NCBI GenBank assembly: GCA_030035585.1
Contig: CM057460.1
Span: forward strand, 129,936,714 to 130,000,713
Reading direction: 5' to 3'
From: Dugong dugon
Taxonomy: Eukaryota; Chordata; Mammalia; Sirenia; Dugongidae
DNA length: 64,000 bases
Shown here: positions 34,655-46,452 of the stretch, in pieces
Numbering within the stretch: the first letter of the stretch is position 1
Layout of the letters: every line of letters begins with the position of its first letter
Program-made: the position numbers and the translations under genes
Notes under the pieces: model-generated
Told to the model about the DNA's origin: nothing
The model's database searches: none
What the model saw: the letters and a program-made list of their open reading frames with translations, nothing else

Positions 34655-35995
34655 ACCAACAGCTGGAAGACAGCTGCCTGGCCAACCAACTGGAAGAGAT
34701 CTGCCCTGGTGTCCATTCCAAAGAAAGGTGACCCAGCTGACTGTGGAAATTATCGAACAATATCATTAATATCACATACAAGTAAAATTTTGCTGAAGAT
34801 CATTCAAAAGTGGCTGCAGCAGTATATCCACAGGGAACTGCCAGAAATTCAAGCCAGATTCAGAAGAGGATGTAGAACAAGGAATATCACTGTTGATGTC
34901 AGATGGATCCTGGTTGAAGGCAGAGAAAACCAGAAAGATGTTTACCTGTGTTTTTGGATCATAACAAATTATGGATAACACCGCAAAGAATGAGAATTCC
35001 AGAACACTTAATTGTGCTCACGAAGAACCTGTACATAGATCAAGAGGCAGTCGTTTGAACAGAACAAGGGGATACTGCGTGGTTTGCGTCAGGGTTGTAT
35101 CCTTTCACCACACCTATTCAATCTGTGTGCTGAGCAAATAATCCAAGAAGCTGGACTATACGAAGAATGGGGCATCAGGATTGGAGGAAGACTCATTAAC
35201 AACCTGCATTATGCAGATGACACAACCTTCCTTGCTGAAAGTGAAGAGAACTTGAAGCATTTACTGATGAATATAATAGACCACAGCCTTCAGTATAGAT
35301 TACACCTCAAAATAAAGAAAACAAAAATCCTCACAACTGGACCATTAAGCAACATCATGATAAATGGAGAAAAGATTGAAGTTGTCAAGGATTTCATTTT
35401 ACTTGGATCCACAATCAACACCCATGGAAGCAGCAGCAGTCAAGAAATCAAATGATGCATTGCGGCAAATCCACTGCAAAAGATCTCTTTAAAGTGTTTA
35501 AAAGCAAAGATGTCACCCTGAAGACTAAGCTGCGCCTTACCCAAGCCATGGTGTTTTCAACTGCCTCATATGCATGTCAAAGCTGGACAATGAATAAGCA
35601 AAACCGAAGAACTGATGCCTTTGAATTGTGGTGTTGGAGAAGAATATAGAATATACCATGAATGGCCAAAAGAACGAACAAATCGTCTTGGAAGAAGCAC
35701 AACCAGAATGCTCCTTACAAGTAAGGATGGTGAGACTACATCTTACATACTTTGGGCATGTTATCAGGAGGGATCACTCCCTGGAGAAGGACATCATGCT
35801 TGGTAAAGCAGAGGGTCAGCCAAAATGAGGAAGACCCTCAACAAGATGGACTGACACAGTGGCTGCAACAATGGGCTTAATTAAGCATAACAACAATTGT
35901 GAGGATGGCGCGGGACCGGATAGGGCAATATTTTGTTCTGTTGTACATAGGGCAGCTATGAGTCACAACTGACTCGATGGTATCTAACAACAACT
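34655..35995 (+). mobile_element. RTE-clade LINE, 5'-truncated, reverse transcriptase remnant
   Basis: The sense strand encodes the later part of an RTE1-type reverse transcriptase in several shifted frames. PKKGDPADCGNYRTISL is at about 34718. The fingers/palm block LSPHLFNLCAEQII is at 35102, and the catalytic box LHYADD near 35202-35219 keeps both metal-binding aspartates. The C-terminal part to 35830 follows in shorter frames. The element ends at ctaacaacaac near 35988. Frame breaks near 34975, 35455 and 35640 rule out activity. The endonuclease part is missing. It lies 716 bp downstream (in DTWD2 direction) of the exon at 36711. Confidence 0.9.
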
Positions 35996-36710
35996 AGCTA
36001 GTTTTTCTTCTCCCATAAGTGCAAAGTTTCTTGCATACCCAAAAGACTGAGATGTTGGTGAGCACACTGAAACATTACTTTCAGCTGATTATTAATTATA
36101 AATGAATTCACTAGGTTTTCATGAAAATTAAATAAAGTGATGATTACAGGTTATAACTTTTTCACATTATGTGGCCATTTTTCTTTAAAAAATGTAAATT
36201 TTTTACAATCTAAGCGAGGTAAGCAAGGAAAATAAGATAAACAGAAAATTGGTATAACCCCTTAAATAAAAGCACCAATGTATGTATTTAGTGCATGTCT
36301 GTGTGTGTGTGTGTGTGTGATATATGTTGTTGAGATGTTAATTTAAAAAAATTAAAAAGTTGGGTACAAAAGAACACAAAATACTGAAAGAGAGAAATAC
36401 AGAATTCTGAAAGAAAAATCTATCCAAAAAACTATATTTAATGTTGCGCTACTTAAATTCAATTTAGCATATTACAAATGCTGTTTGCACAGTTAATATG
36501 AATATTTAAATATTGCAATCTGGAATGCTAAACTAACACAGAAAAACACCAGAGTGGGGAAGAAGGTTATAAAAGTACATAATTTCTATCACAAATACAT
36601 TCTATTTGTCACTTCAATTACAAATTTAACAAGTTATGCATTTCTAAATTTTCTAGATAAAATCTAAACAAACTCCTACTTTCAAAAACTATTACCTTCC
36701 AAAGACATAC
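35996..36710. other. Intron 5, proximal to the penultimate exon
   Basis: AT-rich sequence with a (TG)n run at 36300-36319. The donor of the exon at 36711 is at 36709-36710. No repeat is recognised. Confidence 0.6.
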
Positions 36711-36839
36711 CTCTTGGATGTAATTATTTTTCTCTAAAATGGAAAGAGCAACAGCTGCACACTCCAGTGTAGAAAGGCAACTATTAGTTGGTTGCATTCG
36801 AATTACATACTGACTAGAAATGCTAGTTTTTAACTGCAC
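36711..36839 (-). CDS. DTWD2: DTWD2 penultimate coding exon
   Basis: This exon encodes 43 codons with no stop, starting [15 protein letters not shown] and ending EKNNYIQE. It corresponds to the conserved region after the DTW catalytic motif, which holds a QPTN turn and the [15 protein letters not shown] helix typical of the family. On the minus strand the acceptor is TTTTGTTTTTGTTTCAG, with AG at 36841-36840. The donor is GAG/GTATGT, with GT at 36710-36709. Both boundaries are phase 0, so skipping this exon would keep the frame. It is separated from the last exon by 13,374 bp. No upstream exon could be found between 36840 and 64000, so intron 4 is longer than 27 kb. That agrees with my memory of DTWD2 as a gene with large introns. 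The open frame continues past the donor for a few codons but this is intronic. Confidence 0.94.
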
Positions 36840-36983
36840 CTGAAACAAAAACAAAATAAAAGAATTTAATTTTTGTTTTAAATTTAAAACTTTAAAATCT
36901 GTTTTAAATACTCATTACTTCAGCTTCCTTCCAAAATGGCCATCAGTTTAGAAATATTAAATATATCAATACCTTCTATATAT

Positions 36984-38220
36984 CCTTTTGTTGTTGTTAT
37001 TAAATAGCACAAGCAAGAGGATAGTTACACATATATCTGACAAAGAACATACAGCTAGAATACAGCCAGAACTCCTACAAATCAAAAAAATAAAAAGACT
37101 AATAACTCCCTCACGGAAGGTGAAAGAGTTGAATAGACACTTCACAAAAGAAGATACAAGAATGGCAAATAGGCATGTGAAAAAGCACTCAAAAGAAGTC
37201 AGCACAACTGGACTAAACCAAAAGCTAAGAAGTTTCCTGAAAATAACCAAACACTTCGAGGGACAGAGTAGCAGGGGTAGGGGTCTGGGGACCATGCTTT
37301 CAGGGGACATCTAGGTCAACTGGCGTAACAAAGTTTATTAAAGTTTCTGCATCCCACTTTGGTGAGTGGCGTCTGGGGTCTTAAAAGCTAGCAAATGGCC
37401 ATCTAAGATGCATTAATTGGTCCCAACCCACCTGGAGGAAAGGAGAATGAAGAACACCAGAGATACAAGGAAAATATTAGCCCAAGAGACAGAAAGTACC
37501 ACATTAACCAGAGACTCTATCAGCCTGAGACCAGAGTAACTAGATGGTGCCCAGCTACCATCAATAACTGCCCTGACAGGGAACACAACAGAGTCCCTGA
37601 CGGAGCAGGAGAAAAATGGGATACAGAACTCAAATTCTGGTAAAAAGATCAGACTTAATGGTTTGACTGAGACTGGAAGGACCCTGGAAGACATGGCCCC
37701 TGGACTCTCTGTTAGCCCAAAACTTAAACCATTCCTGAGGCCAACTCTTCAGACAAAGATTAACTGGACTGTAAGACATAAAATGATACTTGTGAAGAAT
37801 GTGCTGCTTAGCTCAAGTAGACACATAAGTCTAAATGGGCAGCTCCTGTCTGGAGGCAAGATGAGAAGGCAGAAAAGGACAGGAGCTGGTTGAACGAACA
37901 CAGGAAATCTGGGGTGGAAAGGAGGAGTGTGCTGTCACATTATAGAGAGAGCAACTAGGGTCACATAACAACGTGTGGATAAATTTTTGTATGAGAAACT
38001 AACTTGAATTGTAAACTTTCACTTAAAGCACAATAAAAAGAAAAAAAACGCACTCAACAAAATTTAATGCAAATTAAAACCACAATGAGATACCAACGTA
38101 CAATTACTAACACAGCTAAAATGAAAAAGGCTAACACCACCAAACGGCAGGAATATGGGATGAATGAAACTCTTACACATTGTGGTAGGAGTGAAAATGT
38201 TATAATCACTTCAGACAATT
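36984..38220 (+). mobile_element. Old L1M ORF2 fragment split by a younger L1
   Basis: Pieces 36984-37184 (atctgacaaagaacatacag...) and 38058-38220 (tgcaaattaaaaccacaatg...) are successive parts of a decayed L1M ORF2 C-terminal region. The gap holds a younger L1 3' UTR. Confidence 0.75.
37193..38049 (+). mobile_element. L1 3' UTR insertion, second class, with TSD
   Basis: It begins about agaagtcagcacaactggac and ends at aagcacaataaaaagaaaaa. The 8-bp repeat gcactcaa at 37185-37192 and 38050-38057 fits a target duplication, and its flanks join into continuous L1M sequence. Confidence 0.87.
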
Positions 38221-38863
38221 ATTTGACAATTGTTTTTTTCTATTATTTTATGATTTATCCTTCCATTATTTAATATAAATGGACAGGTTTATGTCTGTGT
38301 GTGAGTGAGCATGTATAAATACCAAAAGACATACACAATGCACACATACATGTTCGTGTGTGTGTATTTGTGTGCATCTTCCCTTTTTAGATATAAAGTA
38401 GGATACTACATATGCTTTCTTCCATGGAGATATTTTAGACCTGATTATTGAGACAGAGTCAGATGTGAGAAAACCAATGAAAAACTAAATGTCAACATTT
38501 TAACCTTCTGATTCCTATTTTAATTAAATGAAACTCAAGCAGTCTTACACTCATAAAGCCATATCAATAGCCCAAACTCTGATCAGAATCATTTAAGGAC
38601 GTGTGGGCAGATGAGAATTTCAATTTTTACTTGTCAAGTAAAATATGTAAGCATGGGGTTTGGTGGTAGTGGTGTCTAAGCCTAATAACACAGCAACTCC
38701 AATTCAGGTGTCCTCTTTTATTTTCTTGCATTCTCAAAGTTCTAGGAGTCTGTTATTTGTTTTTAATACCAACAAAATTCTCCCATTCATGGCATCTTGT
38801 CCCTCAATCCCTTCCCTCCTCTGTGTCTCATGCAGTCCCTCATGATGAGAAATATGGTTCCTC

Positions 38864-39477
38864 TACTGTATTTTTTGCAAATAATGCACCTGGGTAAATA
38901 ACACGCCCACACATATAATGCACAGAAATGATGAAATCAAATAAAACAGTTCTGGCATAGCACACCCATGCATATTCCACACGTCTCATAACATTTTCAG
39001 AAGTGAATTTTGGCCTCATTCAGTTGTCTTCCCATGTTACTTGGTAAATCATATTGCGCTGTTCATTTTCTTTTATTCTGCTCATTTTCTTTAATCCCCT
39101 GCTTATGTATATAAAAGTAGTCCAAAAGGTTACTTTTGTAGTTCCTCATGCATTCATACTCTTTGGTTTCAACATGGCATCCCACTGCTCCATTCACAAG
39201 AATGATGACATATTCTATCAGGAAATTACAAAAGTTAAATTCTGTATATCACTTTTGATCTACCGGTAAATACTTTTGGCTTAAATATCAAGTAGTATAA
39301 AATCAGTGCCTACTTAAGTGAAGTTCCCATGTGACCAGAAATAGAAATTGAATTAAGCAACATCTTAAAAAAAAAAAAAAAAAATGTCATAGTGCGCTTA
39401 CAAAAATAACACATAGGGGGTTGTGCAGCTGGTGAAAAAACTTAAAATGTGCAAATTATTTGCAAAAAAATGTGGTA
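38864..39477. mobile_element. 614-bp TA-flanked element with terminal inverted repeats
   Basis: The left end tactgtattttttgcaaata (from 38864) and the reverse complement of the right end (taccacatttttttgcaaat, to 39477) are matching inverted ends. Both start with TA. The right end aligns with that of the short element at 33007-33192. The interior (38945-39360) has an A-run of about 18 at 39366 and no convincing transposase; the open frame at 39054-39269 has no recognised motif. It is likely a non-autonomous Tc1/mariner-type element. Confidence 0.55.
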
Positions 39478-40229
39478 CTCTTCTTTTTGTTCAAAGAATT
39501 CTCCTGTATAACTTGTATTCTTTCCTTCCCTCAGAAAGTGTCGGGGAGGGGAGGAAATAAAGAGCAGAGATTCAACTAATAATGTGTTTGCTATGATCAT
39601 ATTCAATTTTCTCTGCATTTCTGCCAAGAGAAAAGATGGAAAAGAGATGCAAAGAGGCAAAGAGATGGAGGAAAATGGCTGAGAAGTACAAGTAGTGATA
39701 CAAGAAGGTTAGCCTAGGTTAAATAACTGTAAGAATAATTCATAATGTTGATTATAATTACAAACAGCTTTGATAATTCATCAAGTCAACTAGTGGAACA
39801 GAGTACAGCTAACTACTGTTTTCAATACTCAATTCAAAGTCTTTACTGGAGAAGTTTATAAAAGACCTCTGATTATAACAAACTATTTGGGAAACATGCA
39901 AAATTTATAGTGAGTTTTACCTCCTGGAATGAATGTGATTGTTTAAAAGAAGTTTGTTTTTCAGTGAGGAATTTTCTTACTGTGGCCTACAAGACTGTAA
40001 GAAAACTCAAAATTTGAACTTTATCATATATTAGAAGACTTCATAATATATTTTACAAGTTAATCCTCCAGGAATTATCCAGTAACTAGGATATAGTAAG
40101 AGTATACAGTTAAGATTTGTCACATTAACATATTTGTTATTAGAATGTGTGAATGTGATCTCATGGCTCCTCCTTTTATGCTTATGTATTCCACCCCCCT
40201 TCACACACTTGATTCAATGAGCAAATGAA
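39478..40229. other. Intron 4 sequence, nothing recognised
   Basis: A splice-donor-like word near 39930 (minus strand) has no coding sequence behind it. The rest is plain AT-rich DNA. Confidence 0.55.
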
Positions 40230-40711
40230 AAAGAGCTGAAAGAAACCCTGCTGATCCATCTTCTAGAGAAGTCACAGGAAAAATGCAAAACAGCATTTCA
40301 AATTCTCAGTGGAATCCAGACTTTATGGAACCGTTGAGGCTGGATGAACCCCTGAAACTATTAACCTGAGATAATCTTTAAACCTTAAACCTCAAACTAA
40401 AACTATACTCAAAGTCTTTAAATGAAACAATAGTTTAATTAGTAAAGTATGTCTACCTTGAGTATTGTACTCTTTTAAAGAATTATCTATTTGGGATCAA
40501 ACTGACAACAGTAACTCAAAAGGTTAGATGAGAAGCTTTGTGGACAGTGAGTTTATGCTAATGGTGGTAGAATAATGTAGAAAAGAATAGTGAGAATGGT
40601 TGTACAACTTGAAGCATGTAATCAATGTCACTAAATTGTACACGCAGAAATTGTTGAAATGGTATATTTTTGGCTGTGTGTATTTTCACCAATAAAATAA
40701 AATTAAAAGAA
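40230..40711 (+). mobile_element. L1 3' UTR, third class, 5'-truncated
   Basis: It has the gagataatctttaaacctta block at 40369 and ends in tgtattttcaccaataaaat near 40679. It aligns with 26390-26800 and 48840-49270. Confidence 0.8.
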
Positions 40712-42129
40712 AGTGCCTTGTCTTCTCGAATAAATTTTTTAAAAATTTCAAAGCAAAATTAACTATTCTAAGAAAGGAAAGCATTTTACATATGATGAAA
40801 ATGTAGCATATAGAAACAGGATCTATTGAAAGATCTTAATTCTATATAAAACTTAACACTGATCAATTAATTTCAGCCAGGTCATTTAGTTTCTTAGTTC
40901 CCCTCAGTTTCCCTCTCCCCTTCCCCCTATAAAATCATACATTTGGGCCTGATTGTGTAAAACCTATCTTTCAGTTATCAAATCCTAATATTTGTTATAT
41001 CAAAGAATTATTTTAATTTCCACATTACCGAAGTTATATGGATTCAAAGAATGCTTCAATAATTTTGATCTTTTTGGAAGTTGTTTCTCTACAGGTATAG
41101 GTTGTTTGAGTGCTCTTATTATAACTTCTACGTTAGGAAGAGGAAAATCATTGGTTGGTTCAGAGTTCTCCTGGTATAGGTTGTGGGTTTGTAATATAAC
41201 TTCCATTTTAGAAACAGCCAACTCTTTCAGATCTTATTTCTAAACTTAGCTTCAGATCTTTTCCATTGGTTCTCTGAAATAACTAAAATTGAATTCCTGG
41301 AAATTCTTTAGTTGTTATAATGCTTTCCTTCCTTCTCTTGCATTAAATCTTAAATATACCTTCAATATCTAAGAATATCAGATAACAGTTCGATGGCTAA
41401 GATCACTGTTCAGGTGCCTTAAAAGGGCTCTTACAAATTTCTTCTTCCTCTTATACTTTTAGCTATTTTTATCACCATAAGTGATTTGTGTCACTAGAAG
41501 TTGGTGTGACATAGCATGTTTAGTGGTTTAGTAACAGCCTTTAGGGCTAAACAACAACAAAATATCCAAAGAAATACCATGTCATGGTTTATGTCTGCAT
41601 AATGTAACATATTTAAAAATCATTTATTAAAAAACATAAACTAGTTAATTCATTTGTGAAACAAAGATAACTAAAAAGAACAAAAATTAAAACATTTTAA
41701 TTCATTCCCACATGAAGATGATATTTTTATAATTTGATGATGACTACTTGCTATTTGTACTCAGTTTACTTTAAGCCAATTATCATTACTATTTAAAACT
41801 ATTTTGCTTCTCACTAAATTATTAACAGCCACAAGACTTTCTAATCACTTGACCAGCTTCCTTGTAGGTTTCTAGGAAAATCCATCTATTTTCTAGTCTA
41901 GAACAGGCTGAAATAAACTTCCATTTAGTAGCATCCTGAAGTCTTTACCATTGGAAGACACATAAACATCCTCCCTTCTGGAGCAGCCTTACTTCTATGA
42001 TCTTTCATAAGCAAGATTCATTATCTTAGCTTATATGAGCTACCCTTTGAAAGGGAGGCACTATATCTATTCTTCTTGCTCCAACAGCTCAATCCACTTC
42101 ATTCCTTCAGTTTAGTTCAACAGTATGAT
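40712..42129. other. Intron 4 sequence with one unassigned open frame
   Basis: The minus-strand frame from 41233 to 41000 is open for about 78 codons and reads like protein (for example FPLPNVEVIIRALKQPIPVE). It has no ATG start with context, no splice sites I trust and no family I recognise. It may be a decayed retrocopy or chance. The rest is AT-rich without features. Confidence 0.4.
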
Positions 42130-42212
42130 CTATTAGCGGAAAGAGTCCAGCTTTGGCATGAGAAAGATACTGCTTCTAACACAGGCTTAGCTACTTACAT
42201 GCAAAATTTCGT

Positions 42213-42390
42213 ACTTATATTGGACACTAAGTATTATTCTAAATAATGAACGTGTTATTGTCTCATTTAATTCTCATAAAGATCCTATGAAGTAGGCACT
42301 GTCATTATCTCCATTTTACAGAGGAGGAAAACAAAGCATAGACAGATGAAGTAACTTATTCAATGTTCCAAAATGAGCTATCTAAATCTG
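42213..42390 (-). mobile_element. MIR, antisense
   Basis: The stretch tcatttaattctcataaaga near 42264 followed by tctccattttacagaggagg is the reverse complement of the MIR core and tail. Confidence 0.85.
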
Positions 42391-42539
42391 TAGTCTTATT
42401 TGAGAGCCTGAGCAATCTCTGGAGGGAGCTGCAGTCAATGGCTCTTACCCCGCCCCTCCACCTGCCCACTATGCTCTCATGCTATCTGAATTCCTAGCCT
42501 AGGCTCCTCCATTTCAAGGTTTAACACCCATTATTCAGT

Positions 42540-43125
42540 TATATATTTCATTTCTAGGTAAAAACCTGAGAGAAACCCTTGCACATGTGTATCAGGATAT
42601 ATGCATAAGAATATTCAAGACAGTACTTATCATAATAGCCCCAAGCTGAAAACTCCAATCGCCATCAAATACAGAATAGATAAATTGTGATATATTCACA
42701 TAATGGAATAGTGTACAGCAATGAAAGTGAACAAACTACAACTATACACAACAACACGGATGAATCTTTAAAACATAATACTGAACAAAAAATTTAAAAA
42801 CAAGATACAAAATAATACATATAGTATGCTTCTATTTATATAAAGTTCAAAAATAGGTAAAACTATATTATTTAGAGGTACATAAATCTATAAACAAGAG
42901 CAAAGAGATGATTACCATAAAGTCTGCACATGGTTACTTCCTGGGGTAAGAAAGGGAGTAGTGGAGGGGATAGTAACACATGATGGAACAGGGGGCTTCT
43001 TGGGAGTGTCAGCAATGTTCTACTCTTGACCTGGGTCACAGTTACAGGAGTGCTAACTTTTAAAATATTTCCTAAATTCTACACATATATTTTACACATC
43101 TCAAAATAAAACATGTTATTAGAAA
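42540..43125 (+). mobile_element. Old L1M 3' end, sense
   Basis: The run taatggaatagtgtacagca near 42702 and tgaatctttaaaacataata near 42761 mark the end of ORF2 and start of the 3' UTR of an L1M element. It continues through the tgacctgggtcacagttaca stretch near 43028 to the terminal tctcaaaataaaa. Confidence 0.8.
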
Positions 43126-43194
43126 TTCCCACAATACATATTAACTGAATAAAGGTTCCCTCCCTACCAGCAGAAGTTTCCTTTACTATGGAAA

Positions 43195-43335
43195 ACACTG
43201 AAATCAAACTGGGAAACAGGATAGCTGTCAGTAATCAGCTGTCTGACCTTGGGTAAGTTACTTATTTTTTGGTTTGTCACTTTCCTAATATATGAAATAC
43301 GGATTTAAACCTATCTCTTAAGATTCCTTCAGGTT
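43195..43335 (+). mobile_element. Probable MIR, sense
   Basis: The central words gctgtctgaccttgggtaag (43239) and the following acttattt...cactttcctaa match the MIR core, though the flanks are diverged. Confidence 0.55.
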
Positions 43336-44689
43336 GTAAGATTCTTGAATTTTCTCTTTATCTCCTGTCAAGTGAACACTATCAGAGCTCTAATTAAATC
43401 TCATGTATGTCCTCCATGTTCTTTATACAGCAAAGTAGGAAAAGGTACACATACAAGGTCAAATAGATCTACATGCAAACATATTATTTCACTGTTATTT
43501 AAAGAACAATAATCAGCCAAGTTGTGACCCTAAATTAATATCTTCTTGTGTGTCAGTTGAACAGAGTGCTCAATATAGCTATTAATTGATTACTAAGTTT
43601 TTAAAACTCAAATATACAATAACCATTTTGTCTGAGACCTGAAAATGTATTAAAGAGAACTATAATATGCATCATATTATATGAAGTTTATGGACTTTAA
43701 TTTTATTAAGACTATTGTACACTCAAGTGTAGTCAACATATTGAGATAACAGATAATATCTACATTGGTTCTAATAATTATCTTCTTAGACTATTTAAGA
43801 GAGATGATGAAATCCAAAGAGTGAATTGGGGATTTCTTAAATTAATTCATTTCAACAGTTTGACAACATAAAGTCCTGCATAATAGCCATTAATGACATA
43901 TAATATATTCCTTTCAGGTAGATGGCATGATTCTGTCAACTCTGTAGTATCAAAAATATGTGAATAAATGTCAGACACTGAATTTGACAAGTGAATTAAT
44001 TAATTTTTAATGACACACAAAAAGCTGAGGAATTACCAAAATAAAGTGATAAGACACTGATAACTGATAACCACAACGAAGAGTGAAAAGAATATGGGAG
44101 AAGAACATGCAAATTACAGGGATTTCTTTTCTATTCAGTAGGAAAAAATCTTAATTTAAAATTAAAACTGAATTTTCCCAAAGCTCATTGTTCATCTTTT
44201 CAAAATGACTTAAATGAAAATTCTACTAGATGGTTAATCACAACAGTGGCAAGTTAATTCCACACTTCTTTGTGAAAGCATTAATTACAATAAAAATATT
44301 ACTATGACGATATACAATATTTAACAAATTGTAGTTTGTTACGTTGTTTCAACATCTGCTTAATGAAAGCTTCTCCTGTAGTTTAACTCACTATTATCTA
44401 TTAAGATTCCTATCACTTCTTTAATTCACATAAAAGCTGTCTGTATACATTTAATTTACTGGCAATATCTAGAACTTAATTCCTTATATGTTAATTAGTT
44501 CTCTTGTATTAGACAAGGTCAACATTCCAAGCCAGGGACACAAACACAAAAAAATCTTTATAATTATTAGCATGAATTTTATCTGTAAAATAACTCAATC
44601 CAGAGATACTACTCAATTCCAAATCACCATCATCTCTCTCCTGGATCTCTGCAAATGCCTAACTGGACATCTTGGTTCACTTTAGTCTT
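43336..44689. other. Intron 4 sequence, nothing recognised
   Basis: AT-rich with no coding exon or confident repeat. The frame at 44488-44685 has no recognisable content. Confidence 0.55.
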
Positions 44690-45345
44690 AATATAAATCA
44701 TTCTCTACACATCAGTCAAGGAATGTTTTTAAGAAACAAACTGAGTCACATTGTTATTCTGATTAAAATCCTCAAATAGCTTGCCACTGAGCAAAATCCT
44801 TAACATGACCTATAAGTCATCCGTTTCATTGGTACCACTCTTCCTCCCTCCCTTTATACCAGCCAGAGTAAGTTTGGTATGGAAATTTCTTCACTTCACT
44901 CTTTGCCTGAGTAACTACAACTTCAGTTCTCAAACACCAGAGGAGTCTTCCTGAATTCCCAGCCTCAAGCAAATCCTTCATTTGGGAACACCCCTTATAT
45001 AACCCTGGTGGCATACTGGTTAAGAGCTACAGCTGCTAACCAAAAGGTCAGCGGTTCAAATCCATCAGGCGCTCCTTGGAAACCCTATGGGGCAGTTCTC
45101 TGTTGTATAGGGTTGCTATGAGTCAGAATCGACTCAAGGGCAATGGGGATTTTTTTTATTCTATTCACTTAATTTACTGTAATTTGTAATTATATACTGA
45201 TTTAAATGGATGTTTATTTAGTATCAGTTTCCCACACAAGATATAAGCTCCATTAGGACATGGACTGTCTGTTTTACTTACCATTGTATTCTAGTGCCTA
45301 GAACAGTGCCCAACACAGTAGTTGATGCTCAATGAACAGTGGATG
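44690..45345 (+). mobile_element. L2 LINE 3' part, sense, split by an AfroSINE
   Basis: Left part 44690-45002 includes ttctgattaaaatcctcaaa at 44757. Right part 45159-45345 includes agatataagctccattagga at 45239 and gcctagaacagtgcccaaca at 45296, the typical L2 3' end. Confidence 0.75.
45003..45158 (+). mobile_element. AfroSINE, sense, within L2
   Basis: It runs from ccctggtggcatactggtta to ctatgagtcagaatcgactc plus a T-rich tail at 45152. Its insertion divides the L2. Confidence 0.93.
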
Positions 45346-46179
45346 AATTAATAAAAGCTGATGACAATCATTAGCAAATAAATAACTATAGCTAAGAAAA
45401 TTAGTATACCAAACCCAGCAGTTAATATTTACGTTTTTTGGTGACTTTTTGGGGAAAGGAGGTGTGGAAATGAGAAGTGGTAAGGAATGGTACAAATATT
45501 AGAGATTTATGCTTGAATTTAAACTTATGAAGTTGATAACAGGTGTGTTACTCAACTAATAATTTTTATATAGAAATGTTAGAATTGGGAAACAAATATT
45601 ACTAGTCATCATTCACCTATATATGAGGGCATCTGGTAAATTTACAAAGCAGGGAATATCCCTCAATGGCACACAAATCCTATATGAAGAAGTTGAAATT
45701 TAACAACTTATCCACATTATACAAAAAAGAATACACCTCAATTTAAGCTGAAAAATCTGTAAAAATAAAATTCTTGATACTACAAAGCAAACATGAACTG
45801 TGTTTAATTATAAAATATGTACTTCTTACCTAATCCATTCCTAGGAATGTTAAAAGAATTATTTACCTTTATTCTATGTAATTTTACTGTCATTTTTATA
45901 ATGCAAAATCTGAAAACCTACATCTAAATATTTTTAGCAATTTCTTTCAGGATATAGGAAAAACTCAACATAGCAAAACTCAGCATTATTATTGAAATCG
46001 ACATCAAGAACATAAATAAATTATTTTTCCCAAACATTAGGCTTTAATTTGAAGTGACGGTTTTAGAAAACTCATTTGGAAAAAAATTCCTAAAGGGAAT
46101 AAATGTCATGCATTCTTTTAATTGGATAGTCATATAAGATGTCACAAAAACCTTTCTACAACCATTATATTAATCTAAT

Positions 46180-46181
<2 letters not shown>
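45346..46181. other. Intron 4 sequence, nothing recognised
   Basis: AT-rich with no gene or repeat I can name. Confidence 0.55.
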
Positions 46182-46233
<52 letters not shown>

Positions 46234-46262
46234 TATATATATACACACAAACACATACACTA
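46182..46262. repeat. (CA)n microsatellite, compound
   Basis: Pure CA repeats run to about 46228, followed by short TA and CA runs. It directly precedes an AfroSINE. Confidence 0.97.
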
Positions 46263-46272
46263 ACATTTATTC

Positions 46273-46441
46273 TGGAGCCTTGGTGGTGTAGTGGTTAAGA
46301 GCTTGGCTGCTAACCAAAAGGTCAACAGTTCAAATTCACCAGCCTCTCCTTGGAAACCCTATGGGGCAGTTCTACTGTGCCCTATACAGTCGCTATGAGT
46401 CGGAACCAACTCGACAGCACCTAACAACAACAACAGCAACA
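46273..46441 (+). mobile_element. AfroSINE, sense, next to a microsatellite
   Basis: It runs from ggagccttggtggtgtagtg to the caacaacaacagcaac tail. Flanks acatttattct (about 46263-46273) and atatttattct (46442-46452) look like a TSD with one mismatch. Confidence 0.93.
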
Positions 46442-46452
46442 ATATTTATTCT

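Noticed and set aside
35084..35455. 123-codon open frame with a YADD box as a possible active polymerase gene
   Set aside because: Upstream and downstream parts of the same polymerase lie in other frames with stops, the endonuclease is missing, and the element is 5'-truncated.
39054..39269. Open frame inside the 614-bp TIR element as a transposase
   Set aside because: It is hydrophobic and Phe-rich, with no helix-turn-helix or DDE/D pattern that I can see, and it is too short.
39928..39945. Minus-strand donor-like word near 39930
   Set aside because: No coding sequence matching DTWD2 is attached, and stops occur in all frames behind it.
46182..46262. CA array as a CRISPR-like or regulatory repeat
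   Set aside because: It is a plain dinucleotide microsatellite without spacers.
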